From contig CAWBUS010000004.1 in assembly GCA_963792025.1 (NCBI GenBank), forward strand, positions 434,001 to 498,000: a DNA stretch of 64,000 nt. The letters are read 5' to 3'. This DNA comes from Ginsengibacter sp963792025. GTDB taxonomy: Bacteria; Bacteroidota; Bacteroidia; Chitinophagales; Chitinophagaceae. The translations under genes were made by a program, and so were the position numbers. How positions within the stretch are numbered: position 1 is the first letter of the stretch; the number at the start of each line of letters is the position of its first letter. The notes under the pieces were generated by a model. That model was given only the letters and a program-made list of their open reading frames with translations, was not told the origin of the DNA and made no database searches. Below are positions 16,552 through 24,494 of the stretch, one piece after another.

Positions 16552-16648
16552 GCTATTGTGGAGATGGTTAAAGGAGTCTGATAGATAATTTGGCCAATTG
16601 TAAATTGGCTAAGTTTTGAGCTAACCGTTATCTTGCAGAATTATTAAA

Positions 16649-17527
16649 ATGTTGGATATGGAAACTGTGTATGTTATTGATGCGCTAAGAACAGCCATAG
16701 GCAGGTATGGCGGCGCTTTAAGCACTATTCGTCCTGACGATTTGCTGGCTTATGTAATGGAAGCTTTGTTAAAGAGAAATGGCAAAATAGATGTAAACGA
16801 TATTGAAGATGTTATTGCGGGAGATGCTAACCAGGCAGGAGAAGATAATCGCAATGTAGCCCGCATGTCAGCGCTACTTGCTGGTCTACCAGTTTCAGTT
16901 CCAGGCAATACGGTAAACCGCTTGTGTGCAAGTGGGTTACAGGCAATAATGGATGCTGCCCGCGCCATTATGTGCGGAGATGGTGATCTCTTCCTGGCCG
17001 GTGGTGTAGAAAGTATGACGAGGGCTCCTTTTGTGATGAGCAAGGCAGACGGCGCTTTCAGCAGGCGGTCAGAAATATATGATACGACAATCGGATGGCG
17101 CTTTCCCAATAAAAAACTTACCGATAAATATTATCCATATTCAATGGGCGAAACAGCAGAAAATGTGGCAAAGCAATGGAAGATTTCCAGGCATGCGCAA
17201 GATGAATTTGCCCTGGCAAGCCAGCTAAAATATTTTGAAGCGCTTGCAGCCGGTAAATGGAAAGATGAGATTGTTCCTGTTGAAATAACCCCCAATAAAA
17301 CCGAGCAAATAATTTTTGATAAGGATGAACACCCAAGAAAAACTTCTTTGGAAAAACTGTCACAACTTAGGCCTGCATTTGTAAAAGAGGGGACTGTAAC
17401 TGCTGGAAACTCTTCAGGCATTAATGACGGTGCTGCGATGCTGTTGCTGGCCAACGAGAGCATGGTAAAAAAATATAACCTTAAACCTATGGCGAAAATA
17501 TACCAGTATGGCTGTGGCGGGAGTTGA
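16649..17527 (+). CDS. 3-oxoadipyl-CoA thiolase-like acetyl-CoA acyltransferase, N-terminal part (frameshift)
   Basis: Thiolase with the acyl-accepting cysteine in NRLCASGLQAI and GGVESMTRAPFVMSKADGAFSRR. The segment AFSRRSEIYDTTIGWRFPN closely follows PcaF/PaaJ, the 3-oxoadipyl-CoA thiolases of aromatic acid degradation. The good reading ends at AKI near 17503; the following YQYGCGGS is out of frame. A one-base insertion in ATACCAGTATGG restores the reading into the C-terminal part. No other aromatic-degradation genes are near, so a general beta-oxidation role is also possible. Confidence 0.85.
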   Translation: MLDMETVYVIDALRTAIGRYGGALSTIRPDDLLAYVMEALLKRNGKIDVNDIEDVIAGDANQAGEDNRNVARMSALLAGLPVSVPGNTVNRLCASGLQAIMDAARAIMCGDGDLFLAGGVESMTRAPFVMSKADGAFSRRSEIYDTTIGWRFPNKKLTDKYYPYSMGETAENVAKQWKISRHAQDEFALASQLKYFEALAAGKWKDEIVPVEITPNKTEQIIFDKDEHPRKTSLEKLSQLRPAFVKEGTVTAGNSSGINDGAAMLLLANESMVKKYNLKPMAKIYQYGCGGS

Positions 17528-17858
17528 CCCTGCAATTATGGGTATTGGGCCGGTACCAGCCACAAGAAAGGCACTACATCGTGCAGGGCTTACCGTTAGT
17601 GATATTGATTTAATAGAATTAAATGAAGCGTTTGCTTCGCAATCCATTGCGTGCATTCATGAACTTGGGCTTGACCTGGAAAAAGTAAATGTAAACGGCG
17701 GCGCCATATCCCTTGGTCATCCCCTTGGATGCACCGGCGCACGAATTTCCACTACTTTATTATACGAGATGAAAAGGAGAGGCGTACACTATGGGCTTGC
17801 CACGATGTGTGTAGGAGTTGGGCAAGGAGCCGCCATGATTTTTGAAAATGTTTTGTAG
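17508..17858 (+). CDS. 3-oxoadipyl-CoA thiolase-like acyltransferase, C-terminal part
   Basis: Continues the thiolase in another frame: SMAVAGVDPAIMGIGPVPATRKAL, then IELNEAFASQ with the catalytic His region, GGAISLGHPLGCTGARI and the final CVGVGQGAAMIFE with the second catalytic cysteine. Together with the N-terminal part it makes a ~400-residue thiolase with all catalytic residues, so it is very probably one functional gene. Its TAG stop falls inside the left arm of an inverted repeat. Confidence 0.8.
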   Translation: MAVAGVDPAIMGIGPVPATRKALHRAGLTVSDIDLIELNEAFASQSIACIHELGLDLEKVNVNGGAISLGHPLGCTGARISTTLLYEMKRRGVHYGLATMCVGVGQGAAMIFENVL

Positions 17859-17886
17859 AGACGCGATGCATTGCGTCTCTACAAAA
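17851..17886. repeat. REP-like palindrome / bidirectional terminator
   Basis: TTTTGTAGAGACGC (17851-17864) and GCGTCTCTACAAAA (17873-17886) are perfect 14-base arms around GATGCATT. It sits between two convergent genes and contains both of their TAG stop codons (17856-17858 on plus, 17879-17881 on minus). The GTAGAGACGCG...CGTCTCTAC pattern resembles dispersed palindromes known in several phyla, and its A/T ends suit a terminator on both strands. Confidence 0.7.
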
Positions 17887-18703
17887 TTTTATTCAATTCC
17901 TTTTTTACCAGCCTTGAATTAATATATGCGGTTAACAGCAATAATAAAATGGCAGTTAACCAAACACTCCAGTGAAGCAAATACGAAAGGTCTCCCTTTC
18001 CCACGAATGAAAGCTGAAGAAATAATAAATGCAGCAATTGGGTAAAAATCAAAGCGCCGATAATTATGGATAGGTAAACAGGTAGCCACGTTTTAGCAAC
18101 ACTATTGGCGAGCCACCCTGGTGAATACCCTAACGTAAGCAATAAACGAAGATTATCCTTGCTCCTGGCGATCATCAATTGCAGGTAAAATGAAAAGAGC
18201 ATCAATGCCATAACAATTACAAGTATACCAAACACACCTAATGCACTTACAATATTTTGCAGAATACTTTTTACACGGCCGAACTTTACTTTGTCTTTGT
18301 TAAGATGATAATCTTGTTGATCTAAAAATGAAAGAAGTTTGGGATCGTTGGCATCTTTTGTTTTTATATAAACTCTTGAAACACGAGCTGCAGTATCTCC
18401 GGTGAAATGAAGATTGCCCCAGTTCATAAAAGATTTGGGAACCAGCAATGAGTTGATGCGATCACTAAGTGCAACAATATTTCCCCTGAAATTTAAGGTT
18501 CCATTTGGCCCCGAACATTCTAAAATAATATTTACAGATGAAAGTGTTTGCTCGGAGAGTTGCGGCAGTCCCTGGGCGGGAGCAAACACATTATAGATTT
18601 CTAAAAAATCAGAGGAAAAAATAATTGGCACAACCGGTTGTCCGGGTTGCCAAGTAAACGAAGGAGGAAGTGTATCTATAAAACCGTTGTCGATACTTTC
18701 CAA
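17879..18703 (-). CDS. FtsX-like ABC transporter permease, C-terminal part (frameshift)
   Basis: This part holds a soluble extracytoplasmic domain followed by three membrane helices (LGVFGILVIVMALMLFSFYL; VYLSIIIGALIFTQLLHLLF; LLHWSVWLTAILLLLLTAYI), the topology of FtsX/MacB/LolC permeases. The same frame reads on upstream to about 18800 without an ATG, which with the fragment at 18762-19067 makes one ~395-residue permease. It is downstream of an ABC ATPase on the same strand and probably forms an exporter or mechanotransmission complex with it. Confidence 0.7.
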   Translation of the reverse strand: MESIDNGFIDTLPPSFTWQPGQPVVPIIFSSDFLEIYNVFAPAQGLPQLSEQTLSSVNIILECSGPNGTLNFRGNIVALSDRINSLLVPKSFMNWGNLHFTGDTAARVSRVYIKTKDANDPKLLSFLDQQDYHLNKDKVKFGRVKSILQNIVSALGVFGILVIVMALMLFSFYLQLMIARSKDNLRLLLTLGYSPGWLANSVAKTWLPVYLSIIIGALIFTQLLHLLFLQLSFVGKGDLSYLLHWSVWLTAILLLLLTAYINSRLVKKELNKIL

Positions 18704-18761
18704 AAAAAGATCAGTGCTGAAAGGAATAACGTCACCTGCCGTGGCCCGTACACGAAATTGA

Positions 18762-19067
18762 TTAGAAATTAAAGGAGAGATAGCATCTATGCCGGGATAA
18801 GCTTTTAAGTTTAGTCAGATCTGCATTAGTAAAACTATTGTCCTTTCCCATATTTTCATTGGTAATGCTTTTTGAGATGGAAATAAAATCAAAACCATTT
18901 TTCCGTGGACTGTTTTCTTTGAGCAATTGCTGAATATTGATAAACATTTGAAGGGAAACCAATAAAAGCAATACACCAATTCCTAATCCAAAATACCCTA
19001 GCCATTTGGAAAATTTATTTTTACCTGAAATAATTAAAGGCTGTATATTTTTATATGATAAAGACAT
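18762..19067 (-). CDS. FtsX-like ABC transporter permease, N-terminal part
   Basis: Begins MSLSYKNIQPLIISGKNKFS, then one membrane helix (WLGYFGLGIGVLLLLVSLQMFI) and the start of the periplasmic domain (FDFISISKSITNENMG). A one-base shift near 18795 (KLKS versus KAYPGIDAIS) separates it from the rest; in the corrected frame PGIDAISPLISNQFRVRATAG follows smoothly. The correction gives the usual single N-terminal helix plus three C-terminal helices. Confidence 0.65.
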   Translation of the reverse strand: MSLSYKNIQPLIISGKNKFSKWLGYFGLGIGVLLLLVSLQMFINIQQLLKENSPRKNGFDFISISKSITNENMGKDNSFTNADLTKLKSLSRHRCYLSFNF

Positions 19068-19147
19068 TTGGTATTACACTAATTATTTCGAATTACACGA
19101 ATTACTCTTATTCATTTTCTACCTGAAAATACCCAAACAAGTTATGT

Positions 19148-19180
19148 CCCGTCTCCTTTGGAGAGGGGTTGGGGTGAGGC
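19148..19180. repeat. GC-rich intergenic repeat with CTCC-TTT-GGAG hairpin
   Basis: CCCGTCTCC TTT GGAGAGGGG followed by TTGGGGTGAGG stands out from the AT-rich surroundings. This kind of sequence recurs in intergenic spaces of many Bacteroidota genomes. It is immediately behind the stop codon of the ABC ATPase gene and may end or stabilise that transcript. Confidence 0.45.
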
Positions 19181-19182
19181 TT

Positions 19183-19833
19183 TTACAACATCAACACCTT
19201 TTCTCCTTTTAAAAAATCAAGTTCTTTTAGGTCGGCAAAAATCATGGCAGCATTACGTTTCTCACATTCTTCATAAATAAGTTCTGTTGCTTTCTCCCTG
19301 TTGGCTTCATCAAGATGACTGTACGGTTCATCTAACAATATAAAATCAAATGGTTGCATTAAAGAACGAATGATTGCAATACGTTGCTGCTCGCCATAGC
19401 TGCATGTTTTTACCTGTTGATTTAATTTAGTTTCAATGCCAAGTCTTCTTGCCATATCATCAATTTTTCCTGTTGGATGATAGGGATCTAATCTTCTTTT
19501 TATTTCAATATTTTCTTTTGCAGTATGGTCTTCAAACAATCTTAAATCCTGGAAAATGATACTTATTTTATTTTGGCGAAAAGAAGAAAAGCTTTCCGTA
19601 GAAAGCTTTTTAATATCTGTTGTATCATAAGAAATAGTACCTGTGTAATCTTTTCTCAGGCCATAAATAAAATGAATTAAAGAGGTTTTTCCCGTGCCTG
19701 ATGGCGCAACTATATGTAAGTGTTCTCCCTTATTAATTATTATTTTTTTGCCCCATACCTGCGATCCGTCAATATTTTTTTTATCGATATAATCAGGCAC
19801 AATTTCCTGCAGGTTTATCTGCATAAATTTCAT
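19183..19833 (-). CDS. ABC transporter ATP-binding protein
   Basis: A 216-residue ATPase with Walker A APSGTGKTS, Q-loop IIFQDLRLF, signature CSYGEQQR, and Walker B FILLDEP followed by D-loop SHLD. The signature is CSYGE instead of LSGGQ, a mild change. Length and the LolD/MacB-like layout suggest it powers the FtsX-type permease encoded next on the same strand. ATG at 19824 (MQINLQ) is an alternative start. Substrate unknown; lipoprotein release or peptide export are the usual roles for this pairing. Confidence 0.85.
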   Translation of the reverse strand: MKFMQINLQEIVPDYIDKKNIDGSQVWGKKIIINKGEHLHIVAPSGTGKTSLIHFIYGLRKDYTGTISYDTTDIKKLSTESFSSFRQNKISIIFQDLRLFEDHTAKENIEIKRRLDPYHPTGKIDDMARRLGIETKLNQQVKTCSYGEQQRIAIIRSLMQPFDFILLDEPYSHLDEANREKATELIYEECEKRNAAMIFADLKELDFLKGEKVLML

Positions 19834-19863
19834 CTTCTTTTATTAATATAGAATTTAATAATG

Positions 19864-20445
19864 TTATTTATGTCCCACTGTATCAATTGGCGGAGGCATC
19901 ATTAAAGAATCTGTGTTGTTCATTCCAGATTTTTCTTTATCGCTTTTTTCCTTTATGACCTTTGCAATTGTATCAAAATAGTGATTCAATTGTTTCAGAC
20001 TATTGGTATTTTGATCAATAAAATTGATTTCAGTATGTCCTGTTAATGCACCATCCTTAAAGTCGCCGGTGGTTACATAAATATTATTCCATAAGTTGAG
20101 ACTTGCATCCATAATTTGTTTATGATCCGGATCATCCATTTTTTCAGTGGATAGTGCCGAAAGTATTTTATGAATGTCTATATAGGCACCGATAGCATGG
20201 CCACTTATTTTATCTACAAAATCGTATTTGTTATTGGCGTTTCCGGCGAGGTAATCGTTTAGAAAATGTTGGTGATTGGATATAGCAAATACTTTATCAT
20301 TTTGGCCGTATGCAATGGAGGTATCATTTCTTCCCATCTCGCCACTAATTGTTTTACCTGCATCCACTAATTTTTGAAAGCTTGCTTTGTCGCCGATTGA
20401 AACGGAAAACAAAACATTAAAATCAGGTTTTGTAAATGCCGGCAT
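19864..20445 (-). CDS. DUF4836 family lipoprotein, C-terminal part (frameshift)
   Basis: Third block of a broken gene of about 570 codons. It carries FNVLFSVSIGDKASFQKLVDAG, GHAIGAYIDIHKILSALST and TGHTEINFIDQNTNSLKQLNHYFDTI, then a polar C-terminus (MMPPPIDTVGHK). It overlaps the middle block by 23 bases in another frame; the join is around 20435 where PAFTKPDFNVLF follows CRFNDAGIYKT. Confidence 0.55.
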   Translation of the reverse strand: MPAFTKPDFNVLFSVSIGDKASFQKLVDAGKTISGEMGRNDTSIAYGQNDKVFAISNHQHFLNDYLAGNANNKYDFVDKISGHAIGAYIDIHKILSALSTEKMDDPDHKQIMDASLNLWNNIYVTTGDFKDGALTGHTEINFIDQNTNSLKQLNHYFDTIAKVIKEKSDKEKSGMNNTDSLMMPPPIDTVGHK

Positions 20446-20938
20446 CGTTGAATCGGCAGAAGACTTCCTTCTTTACATTTAGATCAGTGAAAGCAAGCAT
20501 CAGATCTCCTTTGTTGGCTTTTACAAAATCATCAAGATTAAATCCAATTTTATCGGAATATGAATTCAACATCCCATCCATACCGATTAATTTAATAAGG
20601 TCTTTTATTGCTTCTGGTTTATAGTTCATTGCCAGCATTCCTAATACATTTTGAGAAGGAATGTTTTTAATCATATCCGTATTGATGCTTCCGCCGCTGT
20701 ATTTTTTAAGAAAATCACTAAATTCTTTTCCTGCATAGCCTTTATGGTCTATATCGATTTTTCCATTATCGAAGTTTACCGTATAAGTGCTAACGTTATC
20801 TTTAAAAAACACATCAAGTTTTAGCATCCCAAGCATTCCGAGCGAAGAAGAACTCTTCATAATTTCTTCGCTGTTAATCCAGGTACGTATATCACCTTTT
20901 TCTTTAAGAAGATTCGAGAATTTTTCATTATCCTGCAA
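20423..20938 (-). CDS. DUF4836 family lipoprotein, middle part (frameshift)
   Basis: Middle block of the same protein: WINSEEIMKSSSSLGMLGML, LDVFFKDNVSTYTVNFDNGKI, and GYAGKEFSDFLKKYSGGSIN. Such repeats of beta strands are typical of the DUF4836 surface lipoproteins of Bacteroidota, whose function is unknown. The frame change to the N-terminal block lies near 20935, where CKNLFSLKSDSSL continues into QDNEKFSNLL. Confidence 0.55.
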   Translation of the reverse strand: MQDNEKFSNLLKEKGDIRTWINSEEIMKSSSSLGMLGMLKLDVFFKDNVSTYTVNFDNGKIDIDHKGYAGKEFSDFLKKYSGGSINTDMIKNIPSQNVLGMLAMNYKPEAIKDLIKLIGMDGMLNSYSDKIGFNLDDFVKANKGDLMLAFTDLNVKKEVFCRFNDAGIYKT

Positions 20939-21051
20939 GGCTGCTGTCTGACTTTAAGGAGAAAAGATTTTTACAAACCGAAGTGAGTGTAACACTTTTA
21001 TCCACTAACGGAGCTACGTTACTTTGGTTGTATGCTCCATTATTCATAGGA

Positions 21052-21573
21052 TTAAATTTTGACTGTTGCTTCGCCTGCGTCGAAGGCATAAACAAAATGT
21101 TTATCATTCCATGCAACTACAACATCGTCATGTAGTGTGAGCATATTTAAATCCCCGTCCTTTTTTGCAGTTGCGGAAGAATCCATGGTTTTATTGAATG
21201 CCGCAAAATCATCTCCATTTTTAATACTTCCTTCTAAAACCAATTCGCCATCAGAACCTGAATTTTTTGCCATAAAGAAAATAAGGTTGCCATCTAAATC
21301 GATCCCAGTTTTCTCAGGATTATCGAGGATTTGTTTCACTTGCGTTGCAGCCGCTCCATGTCTTTCCTCTAAATGTGCATTAAGTTGCCCATACCAGTAA
21401 GATTGTTTTATATCATCCCATGTAAGTTTTTCTTTAAGAGATTTGGTGTCGAGCTGAACTACGAACATTGCATTTTTGGGTATCATTTTACCCTCTTCAT
21501 TTTTTTTGCTGCAGGAAGAAAATAAAAATGCAGCTCCAACAAATAATAACGTGAGCCTCAAAAAAGATTTCAT
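21052..21573 (-). CDS. DUF4836 family lipoprotein, N-terminal part (frameshift)
   Basis: Starts with a lipoprotein signal (MKSFLRLTLLFVGAAFLFSS then the acylated Cys20 in FSSCSKK), followed by the DUF4836 opening IPKNAMFVVQLDTKSLKEKLTW and a repeated beta domain ending at FDAGEATVK. A frame change near 21055 leads to FNPMNNGAYNQSNVAPLVDK and then to the middle block. Probably anchored to the membrane and facing outward. Likely a single intact gene 19864-21573 once indels are corrected. Confidence 0.65.
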   Translation of the reverse strand: MKSFLRLTLLFVGAAFLFSSCSKKNEEGKMIPKNAMFVVQLDTKSLKEKLTWDDIKQSYWYGQLNAHLEERHGAAATQVKQILDNPEKTGIDLDGNLIFFMAKNSGSDGELVLEGSIKNGDDFAAFNKTMDSSATAKKDGDLNMLTLHDDVVVAWNDKHFVYAFDAGEATVKI

Positions 21574-21654
21574 AATAATAGTTTTAAGATTTTTAATTCG
21601 GTATTTATTAGATGACAGTAAGGATAATTTTAGAAAAACTAATTCATTTTTTTA

Positions 21655-21957
21655 TTAATGGCAAATTTTAAAGAAAGTAACCTGTTTATAAGTGAAAATA
21701 TGAGGAAAGGTCTTGTAGCCGGATGGTCTGTTTGTTCTCTTTTTGCAAGATCCTTTATAACGCATGTTTGTTTCTTCCAGTTCCCGCGAGCCTATAATTA
21801 TTGCAAATGGTATATTTTTTTTTGAAGCGTACTTAAATTGCTTATCCATTTTTACATTTTCATAAAACAGCTCGCAACTTATTCCGTTATTTCTGAGAGA
21901 TTGCATTTCCTTAAATGCTATTTCCGATTCCTTTTCACCAAGATTGAAAAATAACAC
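21655..21957 (-). CDS. hisS: Histidyl-tRNA synthetase, anticodon-binding part (frameshifted gene)
   Basis: The block VLFFNLGEKESEIAFKEMQSLRN, LFYENVKMDKQFKYASKKNIPFAIIIGSRELE is the C-terminal anticodon-binding domain of class IIa HisRS. After MRYK the frame is wrong: KDLAKREQT, the expected ending, is one frame over. A second indel separates it from the motif 3 block at 21971-22225. Confidence 0.7.
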   Translation of the reverse strand: MLFFNLGEKESEIAFKEMQSLRNNGISCELFYENVKMDKQFKYASKKNIPFAIIIGSRELEETNMRYKGSCKKRTNRPSGYKTFPHIFTYKQVTFFKICH

Positions 21958-21970
21958 CTGTGTTGATTTA

Positions 21971-22225
21971 TTAATTTCTTCGGGAAATATATTTAACTCG
22001 TGTCATTACATCGTAAATGCGATCTACGCCAAAACTAATACCTACTCCGGGGATATTTGGCAATCCAAATAAACCAGTAAGATCATCATAACGACCTCCT
22101 CCGCCAATGCTTCCCATTTGGACATTTTTTGCTTTTACTTCGAAGATGATGCCGGTATAGTAGTTAAGGCCGCGGGACAATGTCAAATCAGTTACAAGCT
22201 TGGAGTTTGACACTCTTTTTCTCAA
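21971..22225 (-). CDS. hisS: Histidyl-tRNA synthetase, motif 3 part (frameshifted gene)
   Basis: Carries LTLSRGLNYYTGIIFEVKAKN, the histidine-binding segment, GSIGGGGRYDDLTGLFG and ISFGVDRIYDVM, class II motif 3. All catalytic-site residues look normal. It is out of frame with the blocks on both sides. Confidence 0.7.
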   Translation of the reverse strand: MRKRVSNSKLVTDLTLSRGLNYYTGIIFEVKAKNVQMGSIGGGGRYDDLTGLFGLPNIPGVGISFGVDRIYDVMTRVKYISRRN

Positions 22226-22526
22226 TTCAGACTAGTTCACAATCTCCTTCATGATAGCTCTTCATTTGATGAATATTTTGATGCACCATTTGTTAAAAAA
22301 TGCTAAAGTGAAATCTTCACCATGCTCTAATTGGATATTATCATGAAGGATTCTATTTGAAGCTGCAAATATAAAATCTGTCAAATCTGTAATCTGCATT
22401 CATGTAAAACCTTTTTCGCTCTAATTCTTTTTTTACACCATCCAAATCCGATCTTTTCGAATTTATCGATTGCAATTGCCATATCGATCATTTTGTCAGG
22501 AGCACCAATAACTCTCAGCTACACGC
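22226..22526 (-). pseudogene. hisS: Broken insertion-domain segment of hisS
   Basis: This 301-base stretch has no long open frame. Read on the minus strand across frames it gives AESYWCS, then DKMIDMAIAIDKFEKIG with shifts, DGVKKELERK and NPIRAW-like pieces, matching the insertion region of HisRS (EVIGAPDKMIDMAIAIDKFE expected). At least three indels lie here, the densest damage in the window. Confidence 0.5.
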
Positions 22527-23099
22527 CTAGCTAATAATTTTTCTGTTATTAATTTTAATTTCAACATCTATTCCCAGCTTTTTAAAAACGTATATATAAA
22601 TATTTACAAACTCAACTTCATTCCATATAGAATTACTTCCCACCACATCCGCATCGCATTGATAAAACTCCCGGTATCTTCCTTTCTGTGGCCTGTCGGC
22701 CCGCCACACAGGTTGCATCTGGTAGCGTTTAAACGGCATCGTTAGTTTACCAAAATTCATAGAAACATAACGGGCAAATGGAATTGTAAGATCATAGCGT
22801 AGCGCTCTTTCCGTAATACTCTTTTCATTTTTTCCTTCAAGAATTTTTTCAAAGCCTTTTTGAGCTTCTTCTTTTTTTGCCGGATTGTCAAGCCCGTTGT
22901 TTAATATTTTAAAAATCAGTTTGTCACCTTCATCTCCATATTTACCCATCAATGTCTCAAGGTTTTCCATCGCAGGTGTTTCCAATGGCTCAAAACCATA
23001 TAACTCAAAAACATCTTTTATTGTATTAAGAATAAATTGCCTCTTGCGAATTGTTTCGGCGTTAAAGTCTCTCGTTCCCTGTGGTAGTGATGGTTTCAT
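22527..23099 (-). CDS. hisS: Histidyl-tRNA synthetase, N-terminal catalytic part (frameshifted gene)
   Basis: HisRS charges tRNA-His. This block of 190 codons has the start MKPSLPQGTRDF, motif 1 (FELYGFEPLETPAMENLE), DLTIPFARYVSMNFGKLTMPFKRYQMQPVWRADRPQKGRYREFYQ with motif 2, and QCDADVVGSNS. It stops early at KINNRKIIS through a frameshift. Because HisRS is essential and normally single-copy, the breaks most likely are sequencing errors in one gene 21655-23099. Confidence 0.8.
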   Translation of the reverse strand: MKPSLPQGTRDFNAETIRKRQFILNTIKDVFELYGFEPLETPAMENLETLMGKYGDEGDKLIFKILNNGLDNPAKKEEAQKGFEKILEGKNEKSITERALRYDLTIPFARYVSMNFGKLTMPFKRYQMQPVWRADRPQKGRYREFYQCDADVVGSNSIWNEVEFVNIYIYVFKKLGIDVEIKINNRKIIS

Positions 23100-23135
23100 T
23101 TTTTGCCTTTGGAGGAAGGATTATTTTTTTAGCCG

Positions 23136-23143
23136 CAAAAATA
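23136..23143 (-). promoter_or_regulatory. -7 box of hisS
   Basis: TATTTTTG on the minus strand, an exact TAnnTTTG match 36 bases before the hisS ATG and followed by C as often seen. Confidence 0.4.
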
Positions 23144-23327
23144 TGGTATTCAATTTTACCTGCCGACTTATCGTAATTAATGAGCGCTTGACTAATTCAT
23201 TAAAAGTCGAAATATTTTTTGATGCATTTGTGAAAAGCACGCAATCGTGCATCTTACCTGAAACGGTACTGGTTTTTGTTGAATTAAATTTTCTTAATTC
23301 TTTGCATTTTCTGGAAAAAATATAATC

Positions 23328-24146
23328 ATGGACCAACGTACAATTCTACAAAGCAATTTATTAGATATTCTTTTTGACAACCGTAATAAAGAATACGGTG
23401 CATACACGCTGAGAAGATCATATAATAAGCGGTTACGAATTGCTTTACTTTCAATGGTGACATTATCTTTATTGCTTTGTTTTTTGTTTTTAAACAGACC
23501 GGCAACAGTTTTGAATTTGCATCGCATCGTTTTTTCAATTCCGGAAACAAAAACATTTAATTACAACACACCATCAAAACCTCAACCTAGGGCAGCGGTT
23601 TCACTTACGCATTCAAAAAAAGCAAATCGAATTGAGTTGCCTCCACGAATTGTAGATTCAATTAATATTAACACTTTCTCTGCAACACCAATCGAAACAA
23701 CGCCGTCTTCAATTTCAGCAGACAGTTCAGGAATAAGTTATGAACCTTGCGGTAAAGGGAATGGCAGCTCTTCTATTAAAGGCCTGCCAGGCATGGATTC
23801 AAGAGCAGCAGCGGAATCAAAGATCAATGAGCGTGAACCTGTATATGTTGCTGAAATTATGCCCCAATATCCGGGTGGAATTAAGGCCTTGCTTGATTTT
23901 CTTAAAAAAAATCTCCGCTCACCGGAAGACATTGAAGGTGAGGAAGTATCTGTTAAGGTGAAATTTGTCGTAAACTATGATGGAAAGCCTGAAAGTTTTG
24001 ATGTGATAAAATCGGGTGGTATTGCTTTTGATAATGAAGTAATGAGAGTGTTGAAGAAAATGCCTTTGTGGATTCCGGGGAAAAGTAACGGTGAAAATGT
24101 ATCGGTGTATTACGTGGTGCCGGTAAAGTTTACAAGTGAATTTTAA
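23328..24146 (+). CDS. TonB family energy transducer (proline-poor)
   Basis: A 272-residue TonB-like protein: short cytoplasmic start NLLDILFDNRNKEYGAYTLRRSYNKR, one membrane helix (LLSMVTLSLLLCFLFL), a polar linker, and a TonB C-terminal domain (AEIMPQYPGGIKALLDFLKK, VKFVVNYDGKPESFDVIKSGG, WIPGKSNGENVSVYYVVPVKF). TonB transmits ExbBD energy to outer-membrane receptors. Unlike the TonB at 45520, its linker has no proline runs. The N-terminal motif is shared by both. It leads a likely operon with the next three genes. Confidence 0.85.
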   Translation: MDQRTILQSNLLDILFDNRNKEYGAYTLRRSYNKRLRIALLSMVTLSLLLCFLFLNRPATVLNLHRIVFSIPETKTFNYNTPSKPQPRAAVSLTHSKKANRIELPPRIVDSININTFSATPIETTPSSISADSSGISYEPCGKGNGSSSIKGLPGMDSRAAAESKINEREPVYVAEIMPQYPGGIKALLDFLKKNLRSPEDIEGEEVSVKVKFVVNYDGKPESFDVIKSGGIAFDNEVMRVLKKMPLWIPGKSNGENVSVYYVVPVKFTSEF

Positions 24147-24239
24147 AAATATTTGGATAAATATTTGTTATGTCAAGTTTTTTAAATGCATTTTCTTCAT
24201 TTTATTTTATCTTGCCGCCGGCCAATATAAATTTTAAAT

Positions 24240-24494
24240 ATGAGTCTTGAAGAATTTGAAAATACTGAGGATAAGAGAACGAAGCGTTATATTTTGATGA
24301 AAAGTATAATGGATTTTGGGATGGGTTTTTTATATGTTGGTGTTGGGATTTTCATAATTTTTTCGAAACAACTTCATTTTAGTAATAATTTTACGGAGAG
24401 TACTACAGCTAAAATTTTTGCAGGATTAATTATTATTTACGGAGCGTGGAGGTTTTACAGGGGAATTAAAAAAGATTATTTTAGAGAAAGATGA
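24240..24494 (+). CDS. Small two-helix membrane protein
   Basis: An 84-residue protein with a charged start (MSLEEFENTEDKRTKR), two membrane segments (IMDFGMGFLYVGVGIFIIF; TAKIFAGLIIIYGAWRFY) and a basic tail (RGIKKDYFRER). I do not know its function. It ends with a 4-base overlap (ATGA) on the PstS-like gene, so the two are translationally coupled. This small gene accompanies pstS-like and TPR genes beside TonB clusters in related genomes as I recall, which supports its being real. Confidence 0.65.
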   Translation: MSLEEFENTEDKRTKRYILMKSIMDFGMGFLYVGVGIFIIFSKQLHFSNNFTESTTAKIFAGLIIIYGAWRFYRGIKKDYFRER

